44,885 nt of DNA, taken from Lactiplantibacillus dongliensis (GTDB lineage: Bacteria; Bacillota; Bacilli; Lactobacillales; Lactobacillaceae). Of the stretch, positions 10,401 to 18,943 are shown one piece after another (position 1 is the first letter of the stretch; each line of letters opens with the position of its first letter). A program made the position numbers and the translations under genes. The DNA lies in assembly GCF_005405105.1 (NCBI RefSeq), contig NZ_BJDK01000030.1, forward strand, positions 1 through 44,885, written 5' to 3'. The notes beneath the pieces are model-generated. The model searched no databases. It worked only from the letters and a program-made list of their open reading frames with translations, and was not told the DNA's origin.

Positions 10401-13400
10401 TCAACGTTGCTGCGGGCGTCCCATAAGTCGTGGTACTGTCAGCCACTGTAACACTAACATCACGCTTAACAATTGTCAGTTTGCTAGGTGTTACGGTGAC
10501 CTGATAATTTTTACTCTTACTCGTCCCAGTAATCTCATAAACGCCGACATTTTCACCAGGCGCACGGGTCAACGTGATCTCAAGCACACTCGCGTCAGTA
10601 TCACTATTAACTAATACGCTGGTTGGCTTAACTAGGGTTAGGGTTGGATCGGCATCGCCATACGTTTTGGTTTGATCAGCCGCTGCCACCGTTACTGCCC
10701 GTTGATCAATGGTAAAGGTCCCCGGCGTGACGGTCACGTCATAGTTAGCGCTAGTTGCCTGACCAGTAATCTTATAACTACCAACGTCTTCGCCAGCTAC
10801 TCGCTGCAATGTCACGCCTAATACGTTAGCATCGGTATCGCCATTAACTAGCACATCGGTTGGCTTCGTCAAACTTAATTCAGGATCTGCCGCGCCGTAA
10901 GTCTTACCCGTATTAGTCACCGCTACCGTCACTGGTCGTTTATTAATCGTCATAGTCCCGTTAATAAACGTTATGGCATAATTGGTATCATCGGACTGTC
11001 CGGTAATCGTATAACGTCCAACTGTTTCACCAGCATCCCGATTGGTTTTAATATTTAAAGCTGCGACATCATCGCCGTTCGCTAAACTATCAGGCGCAAT
11101 CGTATAGGTTAACGCTGCGTCTTGATCACCATACTGCTTAGTCTGATTATCGACTGTTACCGTCAAGGCTTTGGCCGCAATTACAAACTGCCCAAGCGTA
11201 ACTGTCACGGCATAATTGTGACTCGTGGACGTTCCGCTAATCGCGTAAGTACCCACACTTTCACCAGACAAGCGTGTTAAGGTCACCGCCAAGTCAGCTT
11301 CGCTATCACCCTTAACCAGACTATCTGTGGGGATTAATAACTGTAACTTAGGATCAGTCGCACCATAGACTTTACCATTATCGATTGCCTTAACAGTCAC
11401 TGCCCGTGGCGTAATCTTCAAACTACCCTCATTAACTTTAACCGTATAATTACGATTATCCGCCTGACCGCTAATCGTATATGTGCCGACATTTTCACTG
11501 GTATTGGTCCGCGTTAAATCTAGGTTTAAGTCACTCAATTGATCGTTATAGCCGAACGTGCCATCAGTCAGTTGAGCCGTATAGATTGGATTAGGATCGC
11601 CATAGGTCTTCGTTAATTGATCAGCCGTCACCGTGATTGCCCGTGGCGTAATCGTAAAGGTCCCGGGGTTAACCGTAACAGTATAGTTCTGATTAGCTGA
11701 TGTCCCGGTAATCTTATAAGTTCCTTGATTTTGTCCAGTTTCACGCGTTAAGTCAACGGCTAACGTCTTCAACGTGTCGCCATCAACTAACCCCGCCGCT
11801 GAAGCTGCCGTTAACGTCAGCGTTGGATCAGCGTCACCGTAAGTCTTTTGACTATTGGCTGCCGTCACGGTTATCGCTAATGGCGTCACCGTTAATTTAG
11901 CCGTTGCAAATGGCGCTGCTTCGGTATAATTCTTATCTTGTGTCAATGCAGCTTGCGCAGCGGCGGTAAACCGAAGCGTGTAGTCGCCACCGACTTGTAA
12001 CTGCTTAGCTGACATCAAGTCGCCAGTTTTAGTCTCAATGACTTCAAAATCACTTTGGCTAAGCGGATGGGCAGCCTTGGCTGCGCCAAAATCACCCTTA
12101 AATTCCGGAAAATCACTCCCGTAAACGACCGAAGCATCAGCGAGACTAGTCGTTGTCGCTAATGGCTTAATTGAGAACGTTCCAGGTGTCACTGTAATCG
12201 TATAGTTAGGATTTTCAGTATCCTTGGCGTCTCGCATAATCGCGTAGTCGCCAACAGCTTCCCCAGTATCGCGAACTAATTGGACACCTAGGTCCGACAA
12301 CTTATCTTGATTAGCTAAATTCTTGGCTGAGTCAGCAGTCAAGGTTAACACCGGATCAGGATCGCCATAGGTTTTACTAATATCTTTTGCGACCACCGTG
12401 ATTGCTAACTTTTTGACACTTAAGGTCGCCGTTCTAAACGTAAAGGCGTAATTGCCATCCGCCGTCAAAGCAGCTTGTGCGGCGGCGGTGTACTGAATCG
12501 TATAATCGCCGCCTGCTTGCAATTGGTCAGCGGTCACAACTTTGCCAGTCTGCTGATCAACGATTTCAAAATCAGCTTGATCCAGCTGATGTGCGGCATC
12601 AGCTCGGCCCAAATCACCCACAAAAGTCGGGGTATGGCCATAATCAACGGTTGCATCTGCCAATGTGGCCGTAACTGGTAAGGCACTAATCGTAAAGGTC
12701 CCGGGTGTGACTGTGACCTGATAGTTTGGATTCAGCGTCGCAGTCGGAGCTAACGTAATCGGATATTTACCCGCATCTTCACCAGTTGCCCGCACCAACT
12801 GAACCCCTAAACTCGCTAATGAATCTTTGTTAACTAAACCATCAATCGAATCGCTAGTTAAGTCCAGCACTGGTTCGCCAGGGTCACCATACGTTTTCGC
12901 ATAATCCTGCGCTGTCACAGTGATTGGCCGAGGCGTAACGACCAACTTAGCAGTGCCAAAGGTCGTAAAGTGATAGTTTTTATTTTTAGTTAACGCCGTT
13001 TGCGCGGCGTCAGTATACCGAATCGTATAGGTACCATTGACTTGAAGATCGCTGATGGTCACTTCTTTACCAGTCGCATCATCGACTTCAAAGTCAGTCT
13101 GGCTAAGCGTATCGTCAGTATCTTTATCCAGATTTCCGATAAAGTCCGGCCAGTTGCCGGTTGCATCGCCACCATACACGATGGTGCCGTTAGCAATGCT
13201 AGGTGCTGTATCTAACGCTGTGATCGTTACAATTGCCGAGACATATAACCCTGCATTACTATTCGTGCTCAAGCTCTTTAAGTAAGCTCGGCCAGCATCA
13301 GTCAGCTTAAAGATATACGCACCAACATTTTTAGGCGTCACCGCGACCCCATTAGGATCATCAGTATCAAAGTACTGATAATAATCCGGATTATTGAGCT

Positions 13401-16044
13401 TTTGTAATTGCGTCTCCGTTACGGCCCCAAAATCCTTTCCCAAACTAACCGTTGGGAACTGAAGCGGCGTACTACCATAGACCTGTGACCATGAATTAAA
13501 TGTCGCTAAGCTATTAGTCGCAGCTTGATTAGTCGTCGTCATTTCCGTTAAATCAGCTTTGAAACTCACTAACAGGTTTTTAACTTCTTCCAACCGGGCA
13601 TAGCCGGTCTGACCGTCATGATAGATTGTCGTGGCATCAGTCTGCGCTTCCGCATCTTCAAAGGCCGCTTTCGCTTGGCCGTTGGTAGCTGAAACCTGAT
13701 TATAAATATCTACAACCGAATCTAATAACGTCTTGGCACTGTCTTTTTGAGCTTGCGTCAACCCGGACAGCGCAATAAAGTCATCGTAGAGCTTTTGAGT
13801 CTGGGCTTTATAATCATCCGCCTTAGCTTGATTCTCAGTCGCTTGTTGATCCCAATAAGTTAAGGTCGCCGCGGTCGGCAATAGAATACTGCCCGTCGTT
13901 TGCGGCTGTTGCGCATCAGTCGAATCCGTCGCTCCAGCAGTCCCCACCGTTGACCAGTAGTAGTCGGCGTTCGTAATCACTTTGCCACCACTAGTCACAG
14001 CTTGTCCGCTACCATCAACTAAAACCTGTTGATTCAAATCATCGGTAATCGATTGCCCGGTCCCGACCGTTGCTTTCGTCGTAACCGTCTGACCGTCCAC
14101 CGTCTTCCCAGTACTGGTATAATAATGGCCAATCGGATTGGCAGTGGTACTCGTTGTCTTGGTTGGATCCGTCTGCGTGGTCCCTTGATCAATTGGTAGG
14201 TTATCATGCGCAACCTTGTCACCATTAACTGGCGCAGCTAATGTAACCGTCGTTGGCGTATAACCCGGAATAGAGACAATCACCGGTTCACCAGCCACCG
14301 CCACGACCGTTACTGGATCTAAGCCCGGAATTGCTTGTTGAGTTGCTGCATCAACCGGCGTTACTTCGGCAGTAAAGGCCAACCGGACCGGGACCGTTAA
14401 GCTTTGATCATCGGCATCCGTCACCGTATAAGTGTAATAAGTTGCATCGGCAATCGCTTTATTGCTAGTACCGCCGATATAATGAACCGTGCCACTATTG
14501 TCAGTAGCGTTGGTCCCATCGATGACGTAGATATTCCCCGCTGAATCAGTCGGCAACACCGTCACTAATGACGGATCTTTAATTTCACCATCCGCTACCG
14601 CCCGATCAGCCGCCGCTTGGGTAGAGAAGACCGAAATCGTATCCCCAATGTTGGCGACCGCCGTGACATCGGTATCATTAAGTAAAGCATCTTGATCGGC
14701 CGAATCCACTAACTTAACGGTTAATGGAATGGTTTTTGGCGTATAACTGAATTTATCTACTTTAGCCGAATAATCGTTTTGGTTCCCACCGGTCGAGGCG
14801 GAGACTGAAATCGAATAACCGGTACTGACATCACTAATCTTACGCGTTAATGTCGCGGTTCCCAAAACCACCGTCAGCATTTGTGTGGTCGCATTGTAGT
14901 TCATCGTGAAATTATTTAACGTGTTAACACTGCGATCGTTTAAACCTGCTTGACTAGCGGCTTTCCAATCATTTTTATCAGGATATTGCAAATCACCACT
15001 GCCATCAGTAGTTCGCCAACCAACATAGGGCCTATCACTAGGATCATTGTAATTTGAATTATAATATTCATCAAAGACTAAACCAAAAGCATTACTCAAA
15101 CCGCCCAATCCTAACAGACCACCTGAACCGCCCTTAGCCGCTTCAACTGGGTTACATGGTGCAAAGATAAAGCCAACACTATCACCCCCACCATGATCCT
15201 TACTCCCAATCCCCAAAGCACCACTCATCGAGAAATTATGACTAAAGTCAATTTCATGCTCGAAAGAAACATGCGCGGATTGATGCCCTTGAATACTCGT
15301 TGAATCACCAGGTGAAGAATAGTATTTGTGCGGATCATTACTTGTTAGTGGAAATGACCCATCTGCCGCAATCTTTTGCGTCACCGTGTTATCAGTTGGA
15401 TCATCATCTTGATCATTACCACCACGGTTTTCAACCGTATCAGTAAAGTGATCGGCAATTTGATCCGCAGTTAAATTAACCTGGGTCGTGTCTACCCCAA
15501 TATTAGTTGGTTGACTGGTCGATAAAACGGGGTATTTATTAGTCGGCGCTGATTGAACAACCGCGGCACTTCGCACGGATCTAGCTTGCATTAATGACCG
15601 GGGGCTAACAGCTCTGGCACTGGTCTGAATGGGCGCTACGGCGCTACTACCGCTAGTGGCAGCCGATGACGCTTGTGAAGTCGTCGAAGTTGCGATTGAA
15701 CCCGCACTACTAGTGGCTTGCGATTGCGTTGAAGCCGTTGTCGGTGTAGCGGCGCTATTTTTCGGCGCCGTTTGACTAGCCGGCGCCGCTGATTTAGCTG
15801 TGCGGTCTGGAGCTGTCGACTGCTGACTAGTCGCCGTTGACTGGGTCGCTGGGGCCGTTGACGTCACAACAGTCCCAGTCGTCGCGGCACTTGCCGTCTG
15901 AATCTGAACCGCCTGCGCCAAGGTTAGTGCTGATAACGTTACGACTAAGCCGCCAAAGATCCGCGTCTTCACACACCATCCCGTATGTCCTTTATACAAA
16001 ATAAAGTGCTTTTTAATTTCTTGACTGATCAATCTTGGTTTCAA
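7483..16044 (-). CDS. Giant LPxTG adhesin: L-type lectin, MBG repeats, TSP type 3 repeats
   Basis: A 2853-aa surface protein. In order: a divergent KxYKxGKxW-type signal (FILYKGHTGW, about 16-50), an Ala/Ser/Thr linker, an L-type lectin-like domain (about 195-435, with GDSVGFIFAP and GLVFDEYYN), a mixed region with a helical, probably coiled-coil stretch (about 720-850), about 11 MBG-type repeats with the pattern VT..A.....TYGD.DP.L...GTFTI plus four related repeats (about 943-2188), about 23 near-identical 22-aa repeats DTDGDGVSDAEELKxGTNPLKA (about 2279-2785) and LPQTNEQ with a membrane tail. DxDxDG motifs are classic calcium sites, so the stalk should stiffen with Ca2+. The start is TTG with AGGGG nine bases upstream. 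The lectin domain suggests glycan binding; the target is unknown. Confidence 0.92.
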   Translation of the reverse strand: MKPRLISQEIKKHFILYKGHTGWCVKTRIFGGLVVTLSALTLAQAVQIQTASAATTGTVVTSTAPATQSTATSQQSTAPDRTAKSAAPASQTAPKNSAATPTTASTQSQATSSAGSIATSTTSQASSAATSGSSAVAPIQTSARAVSPRSLMQARSVRSAAVVQSAPTNKYPVLSTSQPTNIGVDTTQVNLTADQIADHFTDTVENRGGNDQDDDPTDNTVTQKIAADGSFPLTSNDPHKYYSSPGDSTSIQGHQSAHVSFEHEIDFSHNFSMSGALGIGSKDHGGGDSVGFIFAPCNPVEAAKGGSGGLLGLGGLSNAFGLVFDEYYNSNYNDPSDRPYVGWRTTDGSGDLQYPDKNDWKAASQAGLNDRSVNTLNNFTMNYNATTQMLTVVLGTATLTRKISDVSTGYSISVSASTGGNQNDYSAKVDKFSYTPKTIPLTVKLVDSADQDALLNDTDVTAVANIGDTISVFSTQAAADRAVADGEIKDPSLVTVLPTDSAGNIYVIDGTNATDNSGTVHYIGGTSNKAIADATYYTYTVTDADDQSLTVPVRLAFTAEVTPVDAATQQAIPGLDPVTVVAVAGEPVIVSIPGYTPTTVTLAAPVNGDKVAHDNLPIDQGTTQTDPTKTTSTTANPIGHYYTSTGKTVDGQTVTTKATVGTGQSITDDLNQQVLVDGSGQAVTSGGKVITNADYYWSTVGTAGATDSTDAQQPQTTGSILLPTAATLTYWDQQATENQAKADDYKAQTQKLYDDFIALSGLTQAQKDSAKTLLDSVVDIYNQVSATNGQAKAAFEDAEAQTDATTIYHDGQTGYARLEEVKNLLVSFKADLTEMTTTNQAATNSLATFNSWSQVYGSTPLQFPTVSLGKDFGAVTETQLQKLNNPDYYQYFDTDDPNGVAVTPKNVGAYIFKLTDAGRAYLKSLSTNSNAGLYVSAIVTITALDTAPSIANGTIVYGGDATGNWPDFIGNLDKDTDDTLSQTDFEVDDATGKEVTISDLQVNGTYTIRYTDAAQTALTKNKNYHFTTFGTAKLVVTPRPITVTAQDYAKTYGDPGEPVLDLTSDSIDGLVNKDSLASLGVQLVRATGEDAGKYPITLAPTATLNPNYQVTVTPGTFTISALPVTATLADATVDYGHTPTFVGDLGRADAAHQLDQADFEIVDQQTGKVVTADQLQAGGDYTIQYTAAAQAALTADGNYAFTFRTATLSVKKLAITVVAKDISKTYGDPDPVLTLTADSAKNLANQDKLSDLGVQLVRDTGEAVGDYAIMRDAKDTENPNYTITVTPGTFSIKPLATTTSLADASVVYGSDFPEFKGDFGAAKAAHPLSQSDFEVIETKTGDLMSAKQLQVGGDYTLRFTAAAQAALTQDKNYTEAAPFATAKLTVTPLAITVTAANSQKTYGDADPTLTLTAASAAGLVDGDTLKTLAVDLTRETGQNQGTYKITGTSANQNYTVTVNPGTFTITPRAITVTADQLTKTYGDPNPIYTAQLTDGTFGYNDQLSDLNLDLTRTNTSENVGTYTISGQADNRNYTVKVNEGSLKITPRAVTVKAIDNGKVYGATDPKLQLLIPTDSLVKGDSEADLAVTLTRLSGESVGTYAISGTSTSHNYAVTVTLGQFVIAAKALTVTVDNQTKQYGDQDAALTYTIAPDSLANGDDVAALNIKTNRDAGETVGRYTITGQSDDTNYAITFINGTMTINKRPVTVAVTNTGKTYGAADPELSLTKPTDVLVNGDTDANVLGVTLQRVAGEDVGSYKITGQATSANYDVTVTPGTFTIDQRAVTVAAADQTKTYGDADPTLTLVKPTSVLVNSDTDASVLEITLTRAPGENVGVYEITGTSKSKNYQVTVTPSKLTIVKRDVSVTVADSTTTYGTPAATLSLTADAQKVLVNGDTESALGVTLTRVAGDQAGDYTISGTSDSKNYTVKIGTGTLVILKKQVSVQANELTKTYGEADPTFTLADPSAVLVGHDTETDLGVTLTRQPGENVGKYEINGTATSANYIVAISTGYLTIKPAAAHVTVASAATTYGDLPSFTGTLSIPDMPSNLQQSDFQVVDAQQQIVPLNDLQAGGDYQIELTDLAQKKVAAAYPNYTFNRMLFGRLNVTRRLLTLRVDDADKYAGTADPQTVVQLTDGSLKSGETLSSLRLRYQRPTRQAVGTYPVQVAAMNPNYDVQVIPGELKILGHTVDADGNVTITEKDTDGNVVKVTKEWNDGHTTVYTNDPKTNTQTVSEIVDGQPVNPQTIAPFSTGTVLPDESGAATVVKVIDPQNPEITHYSADPDHDGVSSATELADGTDPLKADTDGDGVSDEAEIKAGTDPLKTDTDGDGVNDAEELKDGTNPLKADTDGDGVSDAEELKDGTNPLKADTDGDGVSDAEELKDGTNPLKADTDGDGVSDAEELKDGTNPLKADTDGDGVSDAEELKNGTNPLKADTDGDGLSDAEELKNGTNPLKADTDGDGVSDAEELKAGTNPLKADTDGDGLSDAEELKDGTNPLKADTDGDGVSDAEELKNGTNPLKADTDGDGVSDAEELKNGTNPLKADTDGDGLSDAEELKNSTNPLKADTDGDGLSDAEELKSGTNPLKTDTDGDGLSDAEELKNGTNPLKTDTDGDGLSDAEELKNGTNPLKADTDGDGVSDAEELKNGTNPLKADTDGDGLSDGEELKLHTNPLKADTDGDGLSDGEELKLHTNPLKADTDGDGLSDGEELKLHTNPLKADTDGDGLSDGEELKLHTNPLKADTDGDGLSDGEEVKLHTNPLEADTDGDGVNDGTEFKRQTNPLKADQPADDKESTTGVHQSTTLMPRQAKHSADQKAVILPQTNEQSSNWLAVLGMMLLTWLVWPFNRRHQ
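7690..9208 (-). repeat. 66-bp tandem repeats encoding TSP type 3 calcium stalk
   Basis: About 23 in-frame copies of a 66-bp unit (22 aa) lie inside the giant adhesin. The copies fall into subgroups: KDG, KNG and, nearest the C-terminus, KLHT units with DGEEL. This points to recent local duplications. Copy number is expected to vary between strains. Confidence 0.95.
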
Positions 16045-16860
16045 AATTTAAATCCCCTTTTTAACTAAAAACACGATGCAGATCAAGCTTGCTTAACTAT
16101 GTTTTTTATTTATAAAGACTACTCATTTGTGATTTTTGGCCGTTTATAAAAAGCCATTTAATCTTGCTAATAAACCGTCCTAAAATACGGCGATGCGTGA
16201 TTGATGGCCCTACTAACTTAAACGGGTTGTTAATATGATAGCTACACAGTTGATTGACGTTAATTAACTATTCGAACAAACATTACTTTGATTTAATCCG
16301 TTCAGCACATCCGTTAACCTATAAATGACTGAGTAATAATTTTCCACCGGCAACGACAATTTCAACTAACCCCCAACAAATGCCAACAGCCTCCTATTAA
16401 AAGTATTTCAAGCGCTTACATTAATAAGTATTTGAGGCAAAAATTAAAATAATCTAATTTATACATTATAAACTGATAATGTCAATTAGCATTACCATTA
16501 TCGATATATCACTGCTAAGTGCCTGTATTTAATACATTTATAGACCTATACCAGTCATACCGTCATCATTTAGTTACTGCTTCTTATCTTTTAAATAAAC
16601 ATTAGCTATGAACGTAATCAGCAATTAATCGAAAAAATCTAATTCATATATAACTAATATCCACACCAATCCAAGTATAGTATTGAAACTCCCAACATAC
16701 AAGGAACGATAAAATCAGCCCCTAGCTAGCCAAATGCTTTATCAACGCGGATTAGCAAGGATTTACGCTTCAATTGTCATCAAATAATTAGTGACAATTT
16801 ATTAATTAATACGCTAACTTCACATACTAACGGCTAGCCACCGTTACCGGGTGGACGCAC
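16045..16860 (-). other. AT-rich leader and promoter region of the giant adhesin
   Basis: About 815 bp without a convincing gene on either strand. It is much richer in A+T than the coding DNA around it. It contains a cre-like site (16406-16421) and a spaced inverted repeat GATAATG...CATTATC (about 16475-16502). No unique promoter could be chosen. The length suggests a long 5' untranslated region or complex upstream control. Confidence 0.5.
16406..16421 (-). promoter_or_regulatory. cre-like site upstream of giant adhesin
   Basis: TTTCAAGCGCTTACAT matches the catabolite-responsive consensus at all but one fixed position on either strand and has a palindromic core AAGCGCTT. It lies about 360 bp upstream of the TTG start. 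CcpA control of the adhesin is inferred. Confidence 0.5.
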
Positions 16861-16900
16861 AAAAGAGCTTTAACCTGTCTCATCAGGTTAAGGCTCTTGC
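16861..16900 (-). terminator. Terminator of csc operon
   Basis: On the minus strand AAGAGCCTTAACCTG pairs with CAGGTTAAAGCTCTT around a 6-nt loop, then TTTT. It lies about 40 bp past the stop of the last csc gene. Confidence 0.9.
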
Positions 16901-16938
16901 CAATATATTCGTCATTGTTTACGATCAACACCACACGA

Positions 16939-18498
16939 TTAAGGCGCATCAGTTAACGCCCACGTGACCGTGCCGCTGTAGCTCGTCGTGCCACTACCTG
17001 TATAAATGCTAGGCTTGGCCTGCAAATAAATACCAGCTTTGCCGATACCGGATGGCTGATCTGACTGGGTCTCCCAGCCATTCGTGACATTGATGCTATC
17101 TTCACCTTTAGTCCGGGTACCACTCGCCACCGTTTGGCTAGTTGCCAACGATTGTGCTTGACCAGTCGCATTGACATACATCAATTGACCGCTCAATTTG
17201 TGAGTCCCATCAGCAGTTGCAAGTGGCGCGGCACTAGCCGTGACTCGCCATGCCGATCCAGTCGCCCGAGTATCCGAGATTTCAACATCCGGGGCACTTG
17301 TCGGGGCAAATAAGGTCGTTGTGTTTGGTACCTGCAAGCTACCATAGCTTAACTTATCGCTAACCGTGGTAAATTTAAGTTCACCAGCGCTTTTAGTAAT
17401 TGTAATCTTCACATCGTCTGGTGCTTTCACACCCTTGCTGGTTGCGCCAATATCAATCGTCGTACTGTCGCCGCTAGCTAAATCAGTCAGCTTTTTAACT
17501 AAATCGCTGTCAGTTGAACTATAAGCCGCATCAGGATCAACGTCCGCTGTCATCGAGTCTTGAACTTTAAGCTTAGCCTCATTAGAAATCCAATCTATGA
17601 CCTCGGCATCCGAAGTTAATGTTTCCAATTTCGACGGGGTAATTGTCAAATCCTTTGAACCTGCTGAAATCACCGGCACTGACATTTGAAGATCAGTCGA
17701 AGCACTCTTCGTATCACCCATATCGTTACTTTCATACACGGTAATTTGACCTGAAGACATCAATGGTAGTGTTGGTGTCAACGTGTACTTGCCATCCGCG
17801 TCCGCAGTCGTCGTCACCGCGTTGCCGTTCAATGTTGCCGAGATAGCCGCACCTGGTTCCGCTGTACCGGTAATTTTGGTATCGTACAACTTAACTGGTT
17901 GATCAATCGTGATATCTTTCATGTTATTAAGGGTCGTTTCATCTTGCTCAAACTTCCCGAAGCCATACGCCATCCAGCGTGTACTGCCATCCGGGTTTGG
18001 CGTCGTCGAGCTAAATGTTACCCCAACATAGATTGGCAATTGCAGGTCTTGAGTTCCTAACTTTGATAAGTCCACGCTCAAAGTTTGTTTAGAGGTTGAA
18101 AAAGTGGCACTAGTCCCTGAAACAGACGCTTGCACGGGTTTACTCGTCATCAACGATTTCCCGCTAGAATCAACCACGTCTAAATAAGCTTTGCTAAAGG
18201 AAAATCCTTTTGCCTGTAACACCTTATAATCATTGTCAACATTGACATAAATCTTATCAGTATACTTAGTCAACCGATTACTTTGAATATTGTTCGCAGT
18301 AACGGTCGAAAAGGCAATATAGTTACTAATGGCATACCCATCTTCAGCCAATAACCGGTCACCATTAACGGTCTTATAAGTAGCGGCCCCCGACGTACCA
18401 GAACCAGCAGCACTGACAGTCTGGGTACATCCCCAGCTAACGCCTAATAAAATCACCAGCAGTAAGGCTAATCGGCGCCATATTAACTTATATGTCAT
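16939..18498 (-). CDS. WxL-domain surface protein (second WxL protein of csc operon)
   Basis: Secreted 519-aa protein expected to attach to peptidoglycan through a C-terminal WxL domain. A signal peptide covers about 1-31 (ending VSAAG). A beta-rich N-terminal half includes a bacterial Ig-like module around 206-250 (ITGTAEPGAAISATLNG...ADGKYTLT). The WxL domain spans about 385-519, with the first motif SAWRVTAS and the second VTWALTDAP at the extreme C-terminus. Its ATG overlaps the stop of the upstream LPxTG gene (TAATG), which indicates translational coupling. It is the last gene of the four-gene cluster and is followed by a strong terminator. Confidence 0.92.
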   Translation of the reverse strand: MTYKLIWRRLALLLVILLGVSWGCTQTVSAAGSGTSGAATYKTVNGDRLLAEDGYAISNYIAFSTVTANNIQSNRLTKYTDKIYVNVDNDYKVLQAKGFSFSKAYLDVVDSSGKSLMTSKPVQASVSGTSATFSTSKQTLSVDLSKLGTQDLQLPIYVGVTFSSTTPNPDGSTRWMAYGFGKFEQDETTLNNMKDITIDQPVKLYDTKITGTAEPGAAISATLNGNAVTTTADADGKYTLTPTLPLMSSGQITVYESNDMGDTKSASTDLQMSVPVISAGSKDLTITPSKLETLTSDAEVIDWISNEAKLKVQDSMTADVDPDAAYSSTDSDLVKKLTDLASGDSTTIDIGATSKGVKAPDDVKITITKSAGELKFTTVSDKLSYGSLQVPNTTTLFAPTSAPDVEISDTRATGSAWRVTASAAPLATADGTHKLSGQLMYVNATGQAQSLATSQTVASGTRTKGEDSINVTNGWETQSDQPSGIGKAGIYLQAKPSIYTGSGTTSYSGTVTWALTDAP

Positions 18499-18917
18499 TA
18501 ACTCTCACGCCCCTCTCGTGATCGGCGCCACTGCCAAGCAATCACCAGCAGTAACAGCCAGCAGATTAAGAGCAGTCCGCCTAAGATGACCATTAACCCA
18601 GCACTAACTTCAGCTGTTTGCGGTAACTGCCCTTGTCGTAAGTTGGCTGCAGCTGACTGAACCGCCCGCGACCAATTAGCTCGCTTGGGGGCCTGCTTAT
18701 TAGTTGGTCCAATCGTATCGGCCGTGGACTGATTTTGTGTGCCATTAGGAATCTGCTGGTTGCTTTGCCGTAACTGATCGGCGTCAGCATCAGATTTTAC
18801 AATCGTCACGCCGACTTGGGTTCGGTAAGTTGTGACGGCTTGACCAATTGTCGTCGGGCCAACAACCCCTAATACCAAGACTAAAATGAATCCCCACCAT
18901 TTTAAACGATTTCTCAA
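18498..18917 (-). CDS. Small LPxTG-anchored protein of csc cluster (CscD-like)
   Basis: A 139-aa protein with a signal peptide (1-28, ending TIGQAVT), a short Gln/Asn-rich exposed region, LPQTAE at about 98, a hydrophobic helix and a basic tail (WRRSREGRES). Small LPxTG proteins are a standard member of csc clusters in lactobacilli, where they are thought to join WxL and DUF916 proteins in one surface complex. The start codon is TTG at 18917, supported by a GGGGGG ribosome site eight bases upstream. It is 26 bp after the DUF916 gene and overlaps the next gene by one base. Confidence 0.9.
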   Translation of the reverse strand: MRNRLKWWGFILVLVLGVVGPTTIGQAVTTYRTQVGVTIVKSDADADQLRQSNQQIPNGTQNQSTADTIGPTNKQAPKRANWSRAVQSAAANLRQGQLPQTAEVSAGLMVILGGLLLICWLLLLVIAWQWRRSREGRES

Positions 18918-18943
18918 AGTTAACGCCCCCCTTTTAGTTTCAA

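Noticed and set aside
16470-16505. GATAATG...CATTATC inverted repeat as a Fur box
   Set aside because: The spacing and half sites do not fit the 7-1-7 pattern; AT-rich chance match is likely.
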